This document shows positions 55,911-64,000 of a stretch of 64,000 bases of DNA, in pieces; position 1 is the first letter of the stretch; each line of letters begins with the position of its first letter. The notes beneath the pieces are model-generated. The model was not told where the DNA came from. It ran no database searches and worked only from the letters and a program-made list of their open reading frames with translations. The stretch lies in assembly GCF_001509835.1 (NCBI RefSeq), contig NZ_JXTJ01000008.1, forward strand, positions 186,001-250,000, written 5' to 3'. This DNA is from Allobosea sp. WAO (GTDB lineage: Bacteria; Pseudomonadota; Alphaproteobacteria; Rhizobiales; Beijerinckiaceae). The position numbers and the translations under genes are program-made.

Positions 55911-56402
55911 TCAGGAGCCGAGCGGGTTGAACTTGGTCACCCCGCGGAACAGGTTGCGCAGGAAGCTCTGCTCCTCGCCGCCGGCGGGGGTGGTGCGGCT
56001 GATGAAGTCGAAGATCACGCCGTCCTGAAGGCCGTAATTGGCGATGCGCTCGACCTTGAAGGCCTTGTTGAAATAGATCACCAGCACGCGCTGGTCGATC
56101 ACCGTGAAATCCTGGAACTGGAAGCGGCGGCGCACAGTCTGGCTGATGTAGTAGAAGGTGCGGTTGCCGACCGTCGAGGTCGTCGAAGGCGTGCCGAGCG
56201 TGGTCAGCACCGTCTGCACGTCCATGCCGGGCCGGACCTTGGCGATCAGCTCGTCATCCATGACGAAGCCGCGCGTGAATTCTTCGTTCAGGCCGGCTGA
56301 AGTCGGAACGCGGAAGCCGTGGCTGCCGCCGCTGCAGGCGGCGAGCGGCAACATGGCGGCGAGCGAGCCGATCAGGACAGTGCGGCGGGTCGGAGCGGTC
56401 AT
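55911..56402 (-). CDS. bamE: Outer-membrane protein assembly factor BamE (SmpA/OmlA lipoprotein)
   Basis: 163 residues. Lipoprotein signal with lipobox 'LAAC' (Cys23) after a TRR n-region. The SmpA/OmlA domain is visible in 'KVRPGMDVQTVLTTLGTPSTTSTVGNRTFYYISQ' (in part) and 'VIDQRVLVIYFNKAFKVERIANYGL' (in part). It is an outer-membrane lipoprotein accessory to BamA. The start at 56402 is chosen; the frame runs further to 56981 only as antisense of the chaperone gene. The cytochrome chaperone is divergent. Confidence 0.92.
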   Translation of the reverse strand: MTAPTRRTVLIGSLAAMLPLAACSGGSHGFRVPTSAGLNEEFTRGFVMDDELIAKVRPGMDVQTVLTTLGTPSTTSTVGNRTFYYISQTVRRRFQFQDFTVIDQRVLVIYFNKAFKVERIANYGLQDGVIFDFISRTTPAGGEEQSFLRNLFRGVTKFNPLGS

Positions 56403-56522
56403 GCGGGGAAGGTCCAACGGGAGGCACGCGACAGCGAGGCCGCGCTTGTCATGAGGGGTATGCTTGGCGTAACGCCCGAGCATGGCTTTGGCAAGGCGAG
56501 CGCAATCGGTGGGGTGGCGGCT

Positions 56523-57059
56523 GTGATTTTCGGTCTGTTCGGCAAGAGACCCGACCGGATGGCGCCGGTCAACGCCTTGCTCGGGCGCATCGTCGCTGCG
56601 TCGCGGGAGCCAGCACTCTATCTCGAAGGGCGCGTGCCCGACGATTTCGAAGGGCGCTTCGAGGCGTTGACGCTGCATGCCTTCCTGGTCTTGCGGCGGC
56701 TGCGCGAACTGCCTGAGCCGGCGGCGGGAGTAGCCCAGGACCTCGTCGATGCCAGTTTCAGCTATCTCGAGCTCGGTTTCCGCCAGGGCGGCGTCGGCGA
56801 CGTCTCTGTGCCGAAGCGCATGAAGAAGATCGGCCGCAGCTTCTATGGCCGGATCGGTGCCTATGAAGAGGCGTTCGCATCGGATGAGCCGGGTGCGCTT
56901 GCGGCCGCGCTTGGCCGGAACGTCTCGCCGCAGGCCGATGCCGAGACGCTTGCCCGCCACGCCCATGCCGTTGCGGCACACTTGGCCACCCTCGATCTCG
57001 ACGGTATTCTTACTGCCGACCCGATTTTTCCCAAGTTTGAGAGCAGCCTGACGAAATGA
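56523..57059 (+). CDS. Ubiquinol-cytochrome c chaperone family protein (CBP3/UQCC1)
   Basis: 178 residues from GTG at 56523, chosen because family members begin 'MIF.LF.....'; here it reads V-I-F-G-L-F-G-K. ATGs at 56451 and 56460 are possible longer starts. The domain is seen in 'VPDDFEGRFEALTLHAFLVLRRL' (in part), 'AQDLVDASFSYLELGFRQGGVGDVSVPKRMKKI' (in part) and 'FYGRIGAYEEAF'. Mitochondrial CBP3 helps synthesis and assembly of cytochrome b of complex III. The next gene overlaps by four bases. Confidence 0.88.
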   Translation: MIFGLFGKRPDRMAPVNALLGRIVAASREPALYLEGRVPDDFEGRFEALTLHAFLVLRRLRELPEPAAGVAQDLVDASFSYLELGFRQGGVGDVSVPKRMKKIGRSFYGRIGAYEEAFASDEPGALAAALGRNVSPQADAETLARHAHAVAAHLATLDLDGILTADPIFPKFESSLTK

Positions 57060-57610
57060 GTTCTGCCAGCAAGGACGCGTTGCCGCTGCGCCATCCCGTT
57101 CGCGTCGAGACGATCACGCTGCGGCCGATGGCGTTCGAGATCGCGGCGGCCCAGCCTGACTTCGCCGCGATCGCGCGCCATCTCGGCGTCGCTTCGCTGG
57201 AGGCGCTGACGGCGAGCTATTCGCTGTCGCGCAATGGCGACCGGGTCAAGCTCGAAGGCAAGATCACCGCAGCGCTGCACCAGACCTGCATCGTCACGCT
57301 CGAGGCGTTCCCCGTTTCGCTCAGGGCGCCGGTGAAGCTCGATTTCGTGCCGGAGGCCGAGCTAGCTGCCTTGTCGGCCGGCGATACCGGCGAGGGCGAG
57401 ATCGACATCGAGGTCCTGCTCAATGAGGAGGATCCGCCGGAGCCGATCGTCGACGGCGTCATCGATCTCGGCGCGATCACCCTCGAATTCCTGGCGCTGG
57501 CGCTCGATCCCTATCCGCGCAAGCCCGGCGTGAATTTCGAGCAGGGCGAGGCCGAAGCGGCGCCCGAATCGCCCTTCGCGGCGCTGGCGCGCCTCAAGGG
57601 CGGGGAATGA
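57056..57610 (+). CDS. YceD family protein (DUF177)
   Basis: 184 residues. '[17 protein letters not shown]' (the position of the usual Cys pair, here one Cys), '[14 protein letters not shown]', '[35 protein letters not shown]' (in part) are the DUF177 pattern. Bacterial relatives are linked to 23S rRNA accumulation. It overlaps the chaperone stop by four bases and precedes plsX; rpmF, between them in many bacteria, is absent, which is usual in the Rhizobiales. Confidence 0.9.
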   Translation: MSSASKDALPLRHPVRVETITLRPMAFEIAAAQPDFAAIARHLGVASLEALTASYSLSRNGDRVKLEGKITAALHQTCIVTLEAFPVSLRAPVKLDFVPEAELAALSAGDTGEGEIDIEVLLNEEDPPEPIVDGVIDLGAITLEFLALALDPYPRKPGVNFEQGEAEAAPESPFAALARLKGGE

Positions 57611-57722
57611 TGCTGGCCATGGTCGCGGCTTTTTCTTGCGGCGGGCGTTCAACTCGCTATTGTCCCGGCCGCGTCGAGCCGCTCCAGCCAGGGGCGCCGC
57701 CCCTGGAATTGATCGCCTCCTC

Positions 57723-58787
57723 ATGACACGTCCGGTTACACTCGCGCTCGATGCGATGGGCGGCGACCATGGTCCATCCATCGTCATCCCCGGTGCCGCC
57801 CTCACTCTGGAACGCCGCCCCGACGCGAAATTCGTGATCTTCGGCGATCAGGCGCAGGTCGAGCCGTTGCTCGACGCCCACCCGAAGCTCAAGGCCGCGA
57901 CGGTCTTCCATCACACGGACGTCTCCGTGAAGATGGACGACAAGCCGAGCCAAGCGTTGCGCTATGGCCGCTACAAATCCTCTATGTGGCGCGCCATCGA
58001 CGCGACCAAGACCGGCGAGGCCGACGTCACTATCTCGGCCGGCAACACCGGCGCACTGATGGCGATGTCCAAGTTCTGCCTGAAGTCGATGCCGCAGGTC
58101 GACCGCCCGGCGATCGCCTGCCTGTGGCCGACGGTGCGCGGCGAGAGCGTGGTGCTCGATGTCGGCGCGACCATCGGCGCCGATGCGCAGCACCTCGTCG
58201 ACCTCGCCGTGATGGGCGCGGCGATGGCGCGCGTCGTCTTCGACATCGATCGCCCGAGCGTCGGCCTGCTCAATGTCGGCGTCGAGGAGATCAAGGGCGT
58301 CGAGGCGGTCAAGGAGGCCGGCCGCATCCTGCGCGAGAGCAATCTCGCCCATCTCGACTATCAAGGCTTCGTCGAGGGCGACGATCTCGGCAAGGGCACG
58401 GTCGATGTCGTCGTCACCGAAGGCTTCACCGGCAATATCGCGCTGAAGACCGCCGAGGGCACGGCCCGGCAGATCGGCGAATATCTGCGCGCCGCGATGG
58501 GCCGCTCGCTGATGTCGAAGATCGGCTACCTCTTCGCACGCGGCGCCTTCTCGGCGCTGAAGGACAAGATGGACCCGCGCAAGGTCAATGGCGGCGTCTT
58601 CCTTGGCCTGGAAGGCATCGTGATCAAGAGCCATGGCGGCACAGATGCTATCGGGTTCGCCAGTGCCGCCGAAATGGGCTACGAGATGGCGCGAGAGAAC
58701 CTGATGGCGAAGGTGCGCGAGATGGTCGCGTCGACCGCGCGCCCGGATGCGAGCCCTAAGAGCATGCAGCCGGCCATCGGCGAATAG
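57723..58787 (+). CDS. plsX: Phosphate acyltransferase PlsX
   Basis: 354 residues. It makes acyl phosphate from acyl-ACP for phosphatidic acid synthesis. Motifs are '[19 protein letters not shown]', '[10 protein letters not shown]', '[12 protein letters not shown]', '[11 protein letters not shown]' and '[27 protein letters not shown]' (in part). The start at 57723 ([10 protein letters not shown]) is family-like. It precedes fabH by 17 bases. Confidence 0.96.
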   Translation: MTRPVTLALDAMGGDHGPSIVIPGAALTLERRPDAKFVIFGDQAQVEPLLDAHPKLKAATVFHHTDVSVKMDDKPSQALRYGRYKSSMWRAIDATKTGEADVTISAGNTGALMAMSKFCLKSMPQVDRPAIACLWPTVRGESVVLDVGATIGADAQHLVDLAVMGAAMARVVFDIDRPSVGLLNVGVEEIKGVEAVKEAGRILRESNLAHLDYQGFVEGDDLGKGTVDVVVTEGFTGNIALKTAEGTARQIGEYLRAAMGRSLMSKIGYLFARGAFSALKDKMDPRKVNGGVFLGLEGIVIKSHGGTDAIGFASAAEMGYEMARENLMAKVREMVASTARPDASPKSMQPAIGE

Positions 58788-58804
58788 GGAAGAGAGACGC
58801 TCCT

Positions 58805-59782
58805 TTGTCCATCCTGCGATCCGTCCTGCGCGGCTCCGGCTCCTATTTGCCGGCGCAGATCGTCAGCAACGCCGATCTGGCGAAGAAGGTCGACACCACC
58901 GACGAGTGGATCGTGCAGCGCACGGGCATACGCGAGCGCCGTATCGCGGCCGAGGGCGAAACCACGGCGACGCTGGGGCTGAAGGCGGCGCAGGCGGCTC
59001 TCGCCGATGCCGGCATGGATGCGAGCGAGATCGACCTGATCATCGTCGCGACGGCGACGCCGGACAACACCTTCCCGGCAACCGCGACGCAAATCCAGGC
59101 TGCCCTCGGAATCAGCCATGGCGCAGCTTTCGATCTGCAGGCCGTCTGTTCCGGCTTCGTCTTCGGCCTTGCCACCGCCGACAAGTTCCTGACGAGCGGG
59201 GCTGCCAAGGCCGCGCTGGTCATCGGAGCCGAGACGTTCTCGCGCATCCTCGACTGGGAGGACCGCACCACCTGCGTCCTCTTCGGCGATGGCGCCGGCG
59301 CCGTCGTTCTGACGGCCGAGCCCGGGACCGGAACGCTGGCGGATCGCGGCGTGCTCACCACCCATATCCGCTCCGATGGGCGCTATGCCAACAAGCTCTA
59401 TGTCGATGGCGGGCCCGGCTCGACCAAGACCGTGGGCTTCCTGCGCATGGAGGGCCGCGAGGTCTTCAAGCACGCGGTGGTCAATCTCGCCGAGACCGTG
59501 CGCCACACCTTCGAGGAGACCGGGCTCTCCGGCGACGATATCGACTGGTTCGTGCCGCATCAGGCCAACCGCCGCATCATCGACGCCACCGCCCACAAGC
59601 TCGGCATCGGCGAGGACCGGGTCGTCATCACCGTCGATCGGCATGGCAACACCTCAGCCGCCTCGATCCCGCTCGCCTTGGCCGAGGCGCATGCGGACGG
59701 GCGCATCAAGCGGGGCCAACTCGTGCTGATCGAGGCGATGGGTGGCGGCTTTACCTGGGGTTCGGCGCTGATCCGCTGGTGA
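58805..59782 (+). CDS. fabH: 3-oxoacyl-[ACP] synthase III
   Basis: 325 residues from a TTG start at 58805. It begins fatty-acid chains by condensing acetyl-CoA with malonyl-ACP. The catalytic triad is Cys115 ('[11 protein letters not shown]'), His252 ('[10 protein letters not shown]') and Asn282 ('[10 protein letters not shown]'). AAGAGAGA upstream and the typical '[15 protein letters not shown]' opening support the TTG; no ATG or GTG nearby would keep the first strand. Confidence 0.96.
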   Translation: MSILRSVLRGSGSYLPAQIVSNADLAKKVDTTDEWIVQRTGIRERRIAAEGETTATLGLKAAQAALADAGMDASEIDLIIVATATPDNTFPATATQIQAALGISHGAAFDLQAVCSGFVFGLATADKFLTSGAAKAALVIGAETFSRILDWEDRTTCVLFGDGAGAVVLTAEPGTGTLADRGVLTTHIRSDGRYANKLYVDGGPGSTKTVGFLRMEGREVFKHAVVNLAETVRHTFEETGLSGDDIDWFVPHQANRRIIDATAHKLGIGEDRVVITVDRHGNTSAASIPLALAEAHADGRIKRGQLVLIEAMGGGFTWGSALIRW

Positions 59783-60103
59783 CGGCGCTTCAGGCCCTCA
59801 CGCTAAGTTACTTCGATTTATCGACTTTTTTGGCGGTTATCGCCGCAGATTCTTGCCATTTCAACCTGTGCGTGCGGCGCGAGGATTGACCGAAATTGGC
59901 TTGGCGCCTAGAGCAGAAGGCGAAAGCGGAGCCGGTCATCTGGATCTGTCCCGCGCCGACACTTGGTTGAGAGTCGAACGCAGCTTTCGGATCGGAGCGC
60001 TCCGCGTGTTCATCCGAAAGTGGCTGGCTCTGGCGTCCGCCGTTTCTGGTAGGGGATGCTTCGACAGGGTAGTGGCTGCTCTATAACGCCTTGGAGGGAG
60101 CTG
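59783..60103. other. 321-base gap between fabH and ihfA
   Basis: No gene is supported. A short AT-rich stretch lies at about 59805-59835. A candidate promoter for ihfA is near the end (60060-60087), and TTGGAGGGAG precedes the ihfA start. There is no clear terminator after fabH. Confidence 0.5.
60060..60087 (+). promoter_or_regulatory. Candidate promoter of ihfA-merR
   Basis: TTCGAC (60060-60065), a 16-base spacer, TATAAC (60082-60087). It ends 16 bases before the ihfA start. This fits a sigma-70-type promoter with a weak -35, but short matches like this are common. Confidence 0.35.
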
Positions 60104-60418
60104 ATGGCAGGGCAAACTGTGACGCGCGCGGACCTTTGCGAGGCGGTCTATCAGAAGATCGGCCTGTCGCGGACGGAGTCGTCCAAGCTCGTCGAAGCGG
60201 TCCTCGACGAGATCTGCGACGCCGTGGCGCGCGGCGAGAATGTCAAACTTTCTTCGTTCGGCTCGTTCGTCGTACGCGACAAGGGCGAGCGAATCGGGCG
60301 TAATCCCAAAACTGGCGTAGAAGTTCCGATCGAGCCGCGTCGCGTCATGGTTTTCAAGCCCTCGAACGTGATGAAGGCCCGGATCAACGGGCAGAACGGC
60401 GAGGGTGAAGACGAGTGA
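60104..60418 (+). CDS. ihfA: Integration host factor subunit alpha
   Basis: 104 residues. It is a DNA-bending protein of the HU/IHF family: '[21 protein letters not shown]' (in part), '[28 protein letters not shown]' (in part), then '[14 protein letters not shown]'. The arm sequence 'GRNPKTG' and the position in plsX-fabH-ihfA-merR identify the alpha subunit. A very good Shine-Dalgarno (GGAGGGAG) precedes it. Confidence 0.95.
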   Translation: MAGQTVTRADLCEAVYQKIGLSRTESSKLVEAVLDEICDAVARGENVKLSSFGSFVVRDKGERIGRNPKTGVEVPIEPRRVMVFKPSNVMKARINGQNGEGEDE

Positions 60419-61002
60419 GCCTGGAGTTCCACAACGGCGATACCGAGGCCGAATTGGACACCAAGAGCCCAGACGCTTTCCGAACCATCAGCGAGGTCGC
60501 CGAAGACCTCGACATACCCCAGCATGTGCTCCGCTTCTGGGAGACGCGTTTCGCCCAGATCAAGCCGCTGAAGCGCGGCGGCGGCCGGCGCTATTACCGC
60601 CCTGACGATGTCGCCCTGCTCAAGGGCATCCGCCGCCTGCTCTACGGCGAAGGCTACACCATCAAGGGCCTGCAGCGGATCCTCAAGGAGCAGGGGCCGC
60701 GCCACGTCCAGGCGATCGGCCGCGGGGCCGAGATCGCGCCCCAGCCCGGCGCCGCAGCCCGGCCTGCCACGGTCGCGGCCGGACCTGCCGAAGCGGCACG
60801 GCACAATCCGGCGCATCAGGCGCCCGCTGGCGAGCCTGGCTTCGCCGCCAAGGCGCTGCTCTCCTCCCTTTCGCAGGCGCCTCAGCCGGCTGCCTTTGGC
60901 GACGACGAGCTTGCCTTCCTCAAGGCGACGCTGCACGAGCTCGCCGAATGCCGACGCCTGCTCCGCGCAGCGCTGAGCTCCGGGGCGGTCGAGGAAGCCT
61001 GA
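60415..61002 (+). CDS. MerR-family transcriptional regulator
   Basis: 195 residues from GTG at 60415, overlapping the ihfA stop by four bases. The MerR helix-turn-helix and wings are at about 20-90 ('[25 protein letters not shown]' in part, '[21 protein letters not shown]' in part, '[16 protein letters not shown]'). The C-terminal half is Ala/Pro-rich and ends in a helix. A MerR gene directly after ihfA is conserved in alphaproteobacteria; its targets are not established. No metal-binding Cys set is present. Confidence 0.92.
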   Translation: MSLEFHNGDTEAELDTKSPDAFRTISEVAEDLDIPQHVLRFWETRFAQIKPLKRGGGRRYYRPDDVALLKGIRRLLYGEGYTIKGLQRILKEQGPRHVQAIGRGAEIAPQPGAAARPATVAAGPAEAARHNPAHQAPAGEPGFAAKALLSSLSQAPQPAAFGDDELAFLKATLHELAECRRLLRAALSSGAVEEA

Positions 61003-61105
61003 GCTCGCCAGCGGGCCCTTGTTGCGCAGGCCATCCGTCGTCGATGGTGGTGCCGCTCTCCTTTTTCACGCGTGAACTGGCCCAGCTGCCGGAAAGGAGG
61101 GCCTC

Positions 61106-61420
61106 ATGGCCTGGACCTATCTCTTCTTCGCCGGCCTCTTCGAAATCGGCTGGGCGATCGGGCTGAAATATACGCACGGCTTCACGCGGCTGGTCCCGAC
61201 CGTGCTGACGGTCGCCAGCATGGCGGTCAGCCTCGGCCTGCTCGGCCTCGCTCTGAAGAGCCTGCCGCTCGGTACCGCCTATGCGATCTGGACCGGAATC
61301 GGCACGGTCGGGACGGCGGTGCTCGGCATCATCCTGTTCGGTGAGCCAGCGACCGTGCTGCGCCTGCTTTGCATCGGCCTGATCGTTGCGGGGATCGTCG
61401 GACTGAAGCTGGTCGGATAG
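61106..61420 (+). CDS. SMR-family exporter, Gdx (SugE) type
   Basis: 104 residues with four membrane helices. The conserved Glu13 lies in '[17 protein letters not shown]'. '[22 protein letters not shown]' (in part) matches the guanidinium exporter (Gdx, formerly SugE) signature rather than the EmrE drug exporters. GGAAAGGAGG lies just upstream. I looked for a guanidine riboswitch in 61003-61105 and see none. Confidence 0.9.
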   Translation: MAWTYLFFAGLFEIGWAIGLKYTHGFTRLVPTVLTVASMAVSLGLLGLALKSLPLGTAYAIWTGIGTVGTAVLGIILFGEPATVLRLLCIGLIVAGIVGLKLVG

Positions 61421-61487
61421 AGCATCGGCCCGAAAAGGGGATTGCGGCTTTCGGAAGACCTGATGCTCCAGCAGGGCGGCTCCCGCC

Positions 61488-61655
61488 TCAGCGCTGGAAG
61501 GCGTCGGGCCAGAAGCCGCTGCGCTCGAGCAGCAGGATCAGGACGATCACGGCGAGCGTCACCACGAGCGTCATCAACTTGGCGTTCCAGGGCGTGCCGC
61601 GGCCGATCAGCCAGATCAGCGTCAGGCCCATGATGAGGGGGATCGCGATTTCCAT
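61488..61655 (-). CDS. 55-residue double-helix membrane protein
   Basis: Reads MEIAIPLIMGLTLIWLIGRG..., then a short polar turn with Trp-Asn-Ala-Lys, then a second helix 'LMTLVVTLAVIVLILLLERS', ending 'GFWPDAFQR'. Two membrane helices with a basic turn and a consistent stop make it convincing. It is convergent with the Gdx gene and 85 bases downstream of the LysR stop on the same strand. No family is recognised. Confidence 0.65.
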   Translation of the reverse strand: MEIAIPLIMGLTLIWLIGRGTPWNAKLMTLVVTLAVIVLILLLERSGFWPDAFQR

Positions 61656-61740
61656 GGGCTCAGTCTAGAGCGGGCTTCGAGCCGAAGGAAACCTCAAATG
61701 CGCGGGCGCCTCGTCTGCGCGTCGTGAGCCGCGACGCCGG

Positions 61741-62700
61741 TCAGCTCGCCGCTGAAGCCTGGATGTCCTCGCCCTGCTCGATCACGGGCTCGGCCACGCC
61801 CTCGATCAAGGGCCGCAGGCGGACCAGCTCGCTTGCCATGAAGTCGAGAAACAGCCGCACGCGCGGCGCCTGGCGCAGGTCCGGATGGGTAAGCAGCCAT
61901 AGATCGGCGGCATAGCCGGCCTGGGGCGGGCCGAGACGCTTCAATCCCGGCCGCTTGTCGCCGATGAAGCAGGGCAGGAAGCCGATCCCGATCCCGGCCT
62001 CGACAGCCTCGGCCAGTCCCAGCACCGTGTTCAGCTTGTAGACGACGCGGTCGGGCTCGATGTGCTTCTGCACGTACTGGACGACCTTGAAGGCACCGAA
62101 CTGGTCGTTGAGCGAGACCCAGCGTCGCTGCGCCAGCGTGCCCTGGTCTGCAGGCGGTCCCGCCGGGAAATCGGCCCCGCGCCCGTAGAGCGCCCAACCG
62201 ATCCGTGCGGCGCGCCGGCCGACCAGGTTCTCGGGCGGCGTGTCGGTGGCGCGGATCGCGACATCCGCATCGCGCTTGCTGAGGTTGAGCGCCTGGTTGC
62301 CGAGCAGGACATCGAGCCGAATGTCCGGGCATTGCCGCATGAAGGCGCCGAACAGCGGCGTCAGCAGCTCGACCAGGAGGGAATCATTGGTGGTGACGCG
62401 CAATTCGCCGGCGGGGACGATCTCGCGTCCGGCGAGGCGGCGGGTGAAGCCGGCTATGTCGTGGTCGAGCCGCTCCGCCAGAGCCGCCATCTCCTCGCCG
62501 GCCGGCGTCGTCACATAGCCGCTGCGATGACGCTCGAACAGGCGCGTGCCGAGCGCCTCCTCGATCTGGCCGAGACGGCGAAACACCGTCGAATGATTGA
62601 GGCCGATCAGCTCGGCCGCAGCCGGCAGACTGCGCGCATCGGCAATGGCCTTGATCAGGCGGAAATCGTCCCAGGCGACAGTGTAGGGCGGGTTCGGCAA
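61741..62700 (-). CDS. LysR-family transcriptional regulator (DoxX/dioxygenase cluster)
   Basis: 319 residues. Helix-turn-helix: 'WDDFRLIKAIADARSLPAAAELIGLNHSTVFRRLGQIEEALG' (in part), with 'LFERHRSGYVTTPAGEEM'. The effector domain includes 'GELRVTTNDSLLVELLTP' and 'GIGIGFLPCFIGDKRPGLKRL' (in part). It lies 104 bases downstream of doxX on the same strand and probably controls doxX and the divergent dioxygenase. A LysR-type T-N11-A palindrome (63330-63345) is in the intergenic region. Confidence 0.9.
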   Translation of the reverse strand: MPNPPYTVAWDDFRLIKAIADARSLPAAAELIGLNHSTVFRRLGQIEEALGTRLFERHRSGYVTTPAGEEMAALAERLDHDIAGFTRRLAGREIVPAGELRVTTNDSLLVELLTPLFGAFMRQCPDIRLDVLLGNQALNLSKRDADVAIRATDTPPENLVGRRAARIGWALYGRGADFPAGPPADQGTLAQRRWVSLNDQFGAFKVVQYVQKHIEPDRVVYKLNTVLGLAEAVEAGIGIGFLPCFIGDKRPGLKRLGPPQAGYAADLWLLTHPDLRQAPRVRLFLDFMASELVRLRPLIEGVAEPVIEQGEDIQASAAS

Positions 62701-62804
62701 GGCGTCGGCTCCGGGGGGCAGGGCGCTCGTGAACGGGTGCCCCTAAAATGGTGCGGGCGGCGGGTTGCAGCAACCCTCCGCCCGTTCAGCCGGAAATCGG
62801 CGGC

Positions 62805-63230
62805 TCAGGCAAGGGCAGCCTGGCGCGAGCCCGGGAGCGGGCCGGAGCGCAGGGCAAAGGCACCGTCGCCGATCAGCACATGCGCGAAGGCGGTCAGCGC
62901 GAGGAAGGCGGGATACTCCCAGCCGCCGTTCGGGGCCGTGAAGAGCCAGCCATTCGGGGCGTGGACGGCGAGGGCGCCGAGCAGGACCGGTAGCAGCGCC
63001 AGCGAGACATAGCGCCCATAGAAGCCGGTCAGGATGGCGAGGCCGCCGACGAGCTCGGCCAGGATGATCGGCCAGGCCAGGAAGCCCGGCAGGCCGAGCT
63101 GGCCGAGGAAACCGGCGAAGCCCGGAACGGTGAAGATGGCGAGCTTGAGATAGGCGTGGGCGATGAACATCAGGCCGAGCGCAACGCGCAGACCGAGGGC
63201 GCCATAAGGGGCGAGACGGGTGTCGATCAT
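62805..63230 (-). CDS. DoxX-family membrane protein (dioxygenase-linked)
   Basis: 141 residues with four predicted helices. 'LGLRVALGLMFIAHAYLKLAIFTVPGFAGFLGQLGLPG' (in part) and 'ILAELVGGLAILTGFYGRYVSLALLP' (in part) are DoxX hallmarks. The start at 63230 (MIDTRLAPYG) is chosen; a longer frame to 63314 adds an unlikely leader. A DoxX gene divergent from a ring-cleaving dioxygenase recalls the quinone-responsive MhqNOP/DoxX genes of other bacteria. Confidence 0.88.
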   Translation of the reverse strand: MIDTRLAPYGALGLRVALGLMFIAHAYLKLAIFTVPGFAGFLGQLGLPGFLAWPIILAELVGGLAILTGFYGRYVSLALLPVLLGALAVHAPNGWLFTAPNGGWEYPAFLALTAFAHVLIGDGAFALRSGPLPGSRQAALA

Positions 63231-63329
63231 AATGGTTCTCCGAAGGTCGAGAGGAAAGGCGGGGTCGTTCTGCGGAGAAAGATGCGCGCCGCCGGTGTGC
63301 AATTCAAATATCAATTCAACGATGATAAT

Positions 63330-63345
63330 ATTGCGTCAATGCAAT
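63330..63345. promoter_or_regulatory. Candidate LysR box between doxX and the dioxygenase gene
   Basis: ATTGC (63330-63334), six bases, GCAAT (63341-63345): a perfect inverted repeat of the T-N11-A form. It lies in an AT-rich stretch of the 198-base divergent region, 84 bases before the dioxygenase start and 100 bases upstream of doxX. Confidence 0.5.
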
Positions 63346-63428
63346 GAAATCTGACTGGTCAGGACGGGCGCGATCACCATCTTGGCGTCAACGAGGGCGG
63401 CGTTCTGCAGCCCGAAAGGACGACGACC

Positions 63429-64000
63429 ATGCAGATCAACGGCATCCATCATGTCACCGCCATCGCCGGTCCGGCTCGCCGCAATCTCGATTTCTACAGC
63501 CGCGTACTCGGCCTGCGTCTGGTCAAGAAGACCGTCAATTTCGATGATCCGACGACCTGGCATCTCTATTTCGGCGATGCCGAAGGCGCGCCCGGCACGA
63601 TCCTGACCTTCTTCCCCTGGGAGCATGTCGCGCCCGGCCGGCTCGGCGTCGGCGAAACGCAGGAGACCGCCTTCCGCATTCCTCCGGCGGCGCTCGATTA
63701 TTGGGCGAAGCGTTTTTCCAGCCTCGGCGTCGTGCATGATGCGCCCGAGACGCGGTTCGGCGAGACGGTGCTCGCCTTCCGCGATCCGGACGGCATGCGC
63801 CTTGCGCTCGTTGCGGTTCCCGGCAGTGAGAGCGAACCGGGCTGGGACAATGGCGAGATTCCCGGCGCCGTCGCGCTCCGCGGCTTCCACGGGGTCACTC
63901 TGCTACTGGCCGAAACCGCTCCTACGGCTGCGATCCTGTCCGAGGTCTTCAGCTTCGCCGAGGTTGGGCGCGAGAATGGCATCGTTCGGATGCAGGCTGC
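63429..64000 (+). CDS. Ring-cleaving dioxygenase of the VOC (glyoxalase) superfamily, 3' end cut by window
   Basis: At least 190 residues, open to the window end. The first VOC module is complete: it opens 'MQINGIHHVTAIAGPARRNL' with a metal-ligand His in 'GIHHVT', then 'FYSRVLGLRLVKKTVNFDDP', 'WHLYFGDAEGAPGTILTFFPW' (in part) and 'FRDPDGMRLALV'. A second module begins with 'LRGFHGVTLLLAET'. This is the MhqO/MhqA/PcpA-type family of extradiol hydroquinone dioxygenases. GAAAGGACGACG precedes the ATG. The C-terminal half, with the remaining metal ligands, lies outside the window. Confidence 0.88.
   Translation, partial: MQINGIHHVTAIAGPARRNLDFYSRVLGLRLVKKTVNFDDPTTWHLYFGDAEGAPGTILTFFPWEHVAPGRLGVGETQETAFRIPPAALDYWAKRFSSLGVVHDAPETRFGETVLAFRDPDGMRLALVAVPGSESEPGWDNGEIPGAVALRGFHGVTLLLAETAPTAAILSEVFSFAEVGRENGIVRMQA

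Noticed and set aside
61003-61105. Possible guanidine riboswitch upstream of the Gdx-type exporter
   Set aside because: I looked for paired hairpins with ACGR loops (guanidine-II) and for the longer ykkC fold. Neither is visible in the 103 bases available.

Overview
The window is a contiguous, GC-rich chromosomal segment of an alphaproteobacterium of the order Hyphomicrobiales (Rhizobiales). The best guess is Bosea or a close relative, but that name is inferred from protein character and gene order, not from a marker gene. Supporting signs are the rhizobial porin, a single bifunctional Rsh, the order slt-dapA-smpB / lepB-rnc-era / pdxJ-acpS / rpoZ-rsh / recO-parC, the LdtR-LdtP pair, DUF2336 and DUF6163 proteins, a Mg-type HemB, a K+-independent H+-pyrophosphatase, and several families of intergenic palindromes. 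Almost all of it is core genome. I see no prophage, insertion sequence, CRISPR array, rRNA or tRNA gene.

Layout. 1-10 kb is envelope-related: the C-terminal end of tamB, a major porin, a BON/OmpA protein built from four internal repeats, a membrane protein with two helix-hairpin-helix modules, an alpha/beta hydrolase and a lytic transglycosylase. 10-24.5 kb is information processing and housekeeping: dapA, smpB, a NYN-domain protein, lepB-rnc-era, aqpZ, pdxJ-acpS, a HerA-like ATPase, rpoZ, rsh, a LysR/tautomerase pair and recO. 24.5-33.8 kb holds parC, a tiny lipoprotein, a DoxX/HxlR divergent pair, an outer-membrane barrel protein, a DUF2336 protein, a Tat-exported OpgG/OpgD-like glucan protein and a three-gene RraA/UxaA-type module. 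34-45 kb holds bpt, an RDD protein, threonine ammonia-lyase, a LivH-type permease with an N-terminal lipoprotein-like domain, hemB, a 3-hydroxyisobutyryl-CoA hydrolase, DUF6163, ldtR-ldtP, a 27-residue membrane peptide and glyA. 45-54.5 kb has an unrecognised membrane protein, the nrdR-ribD-ribE-ribH-nusB-thiL-MFS run and hppA. 54.5-64 kb has a DMT transporter, bamE, a ubiquinol-cytochrome c chaperone, yceD-plsX-fabH, ihfA-merR, a Gdx-type SMR exporter, a 55-residue membrane protein, and a LysR/DoxX/ring-cleaving dioxygenase cluster cut by the window end.

How it fits together. Several groups form overlapping operons: lepB-rnc-era, pdxJ-acpS, nrdR to nusB, yceD-plsX-fabH, ihfA-merR, and RraA-UxaA. 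Three regulator/target pairs have visible inverted repeats in the right place: LysR/tautomerase, HxlR/DoxX, and LysR-DoxX/dioxygenase. A nested inverted repeat also lies upstream of ldtR. Nothing here is clearly a new multi-gene system. The best candidates for undescribed biology are three very small membrane or lipoprotein genes, the lipoprotein-permease fusion, the unrecognised protein at 45109-46059, and the regulatory palindromes.
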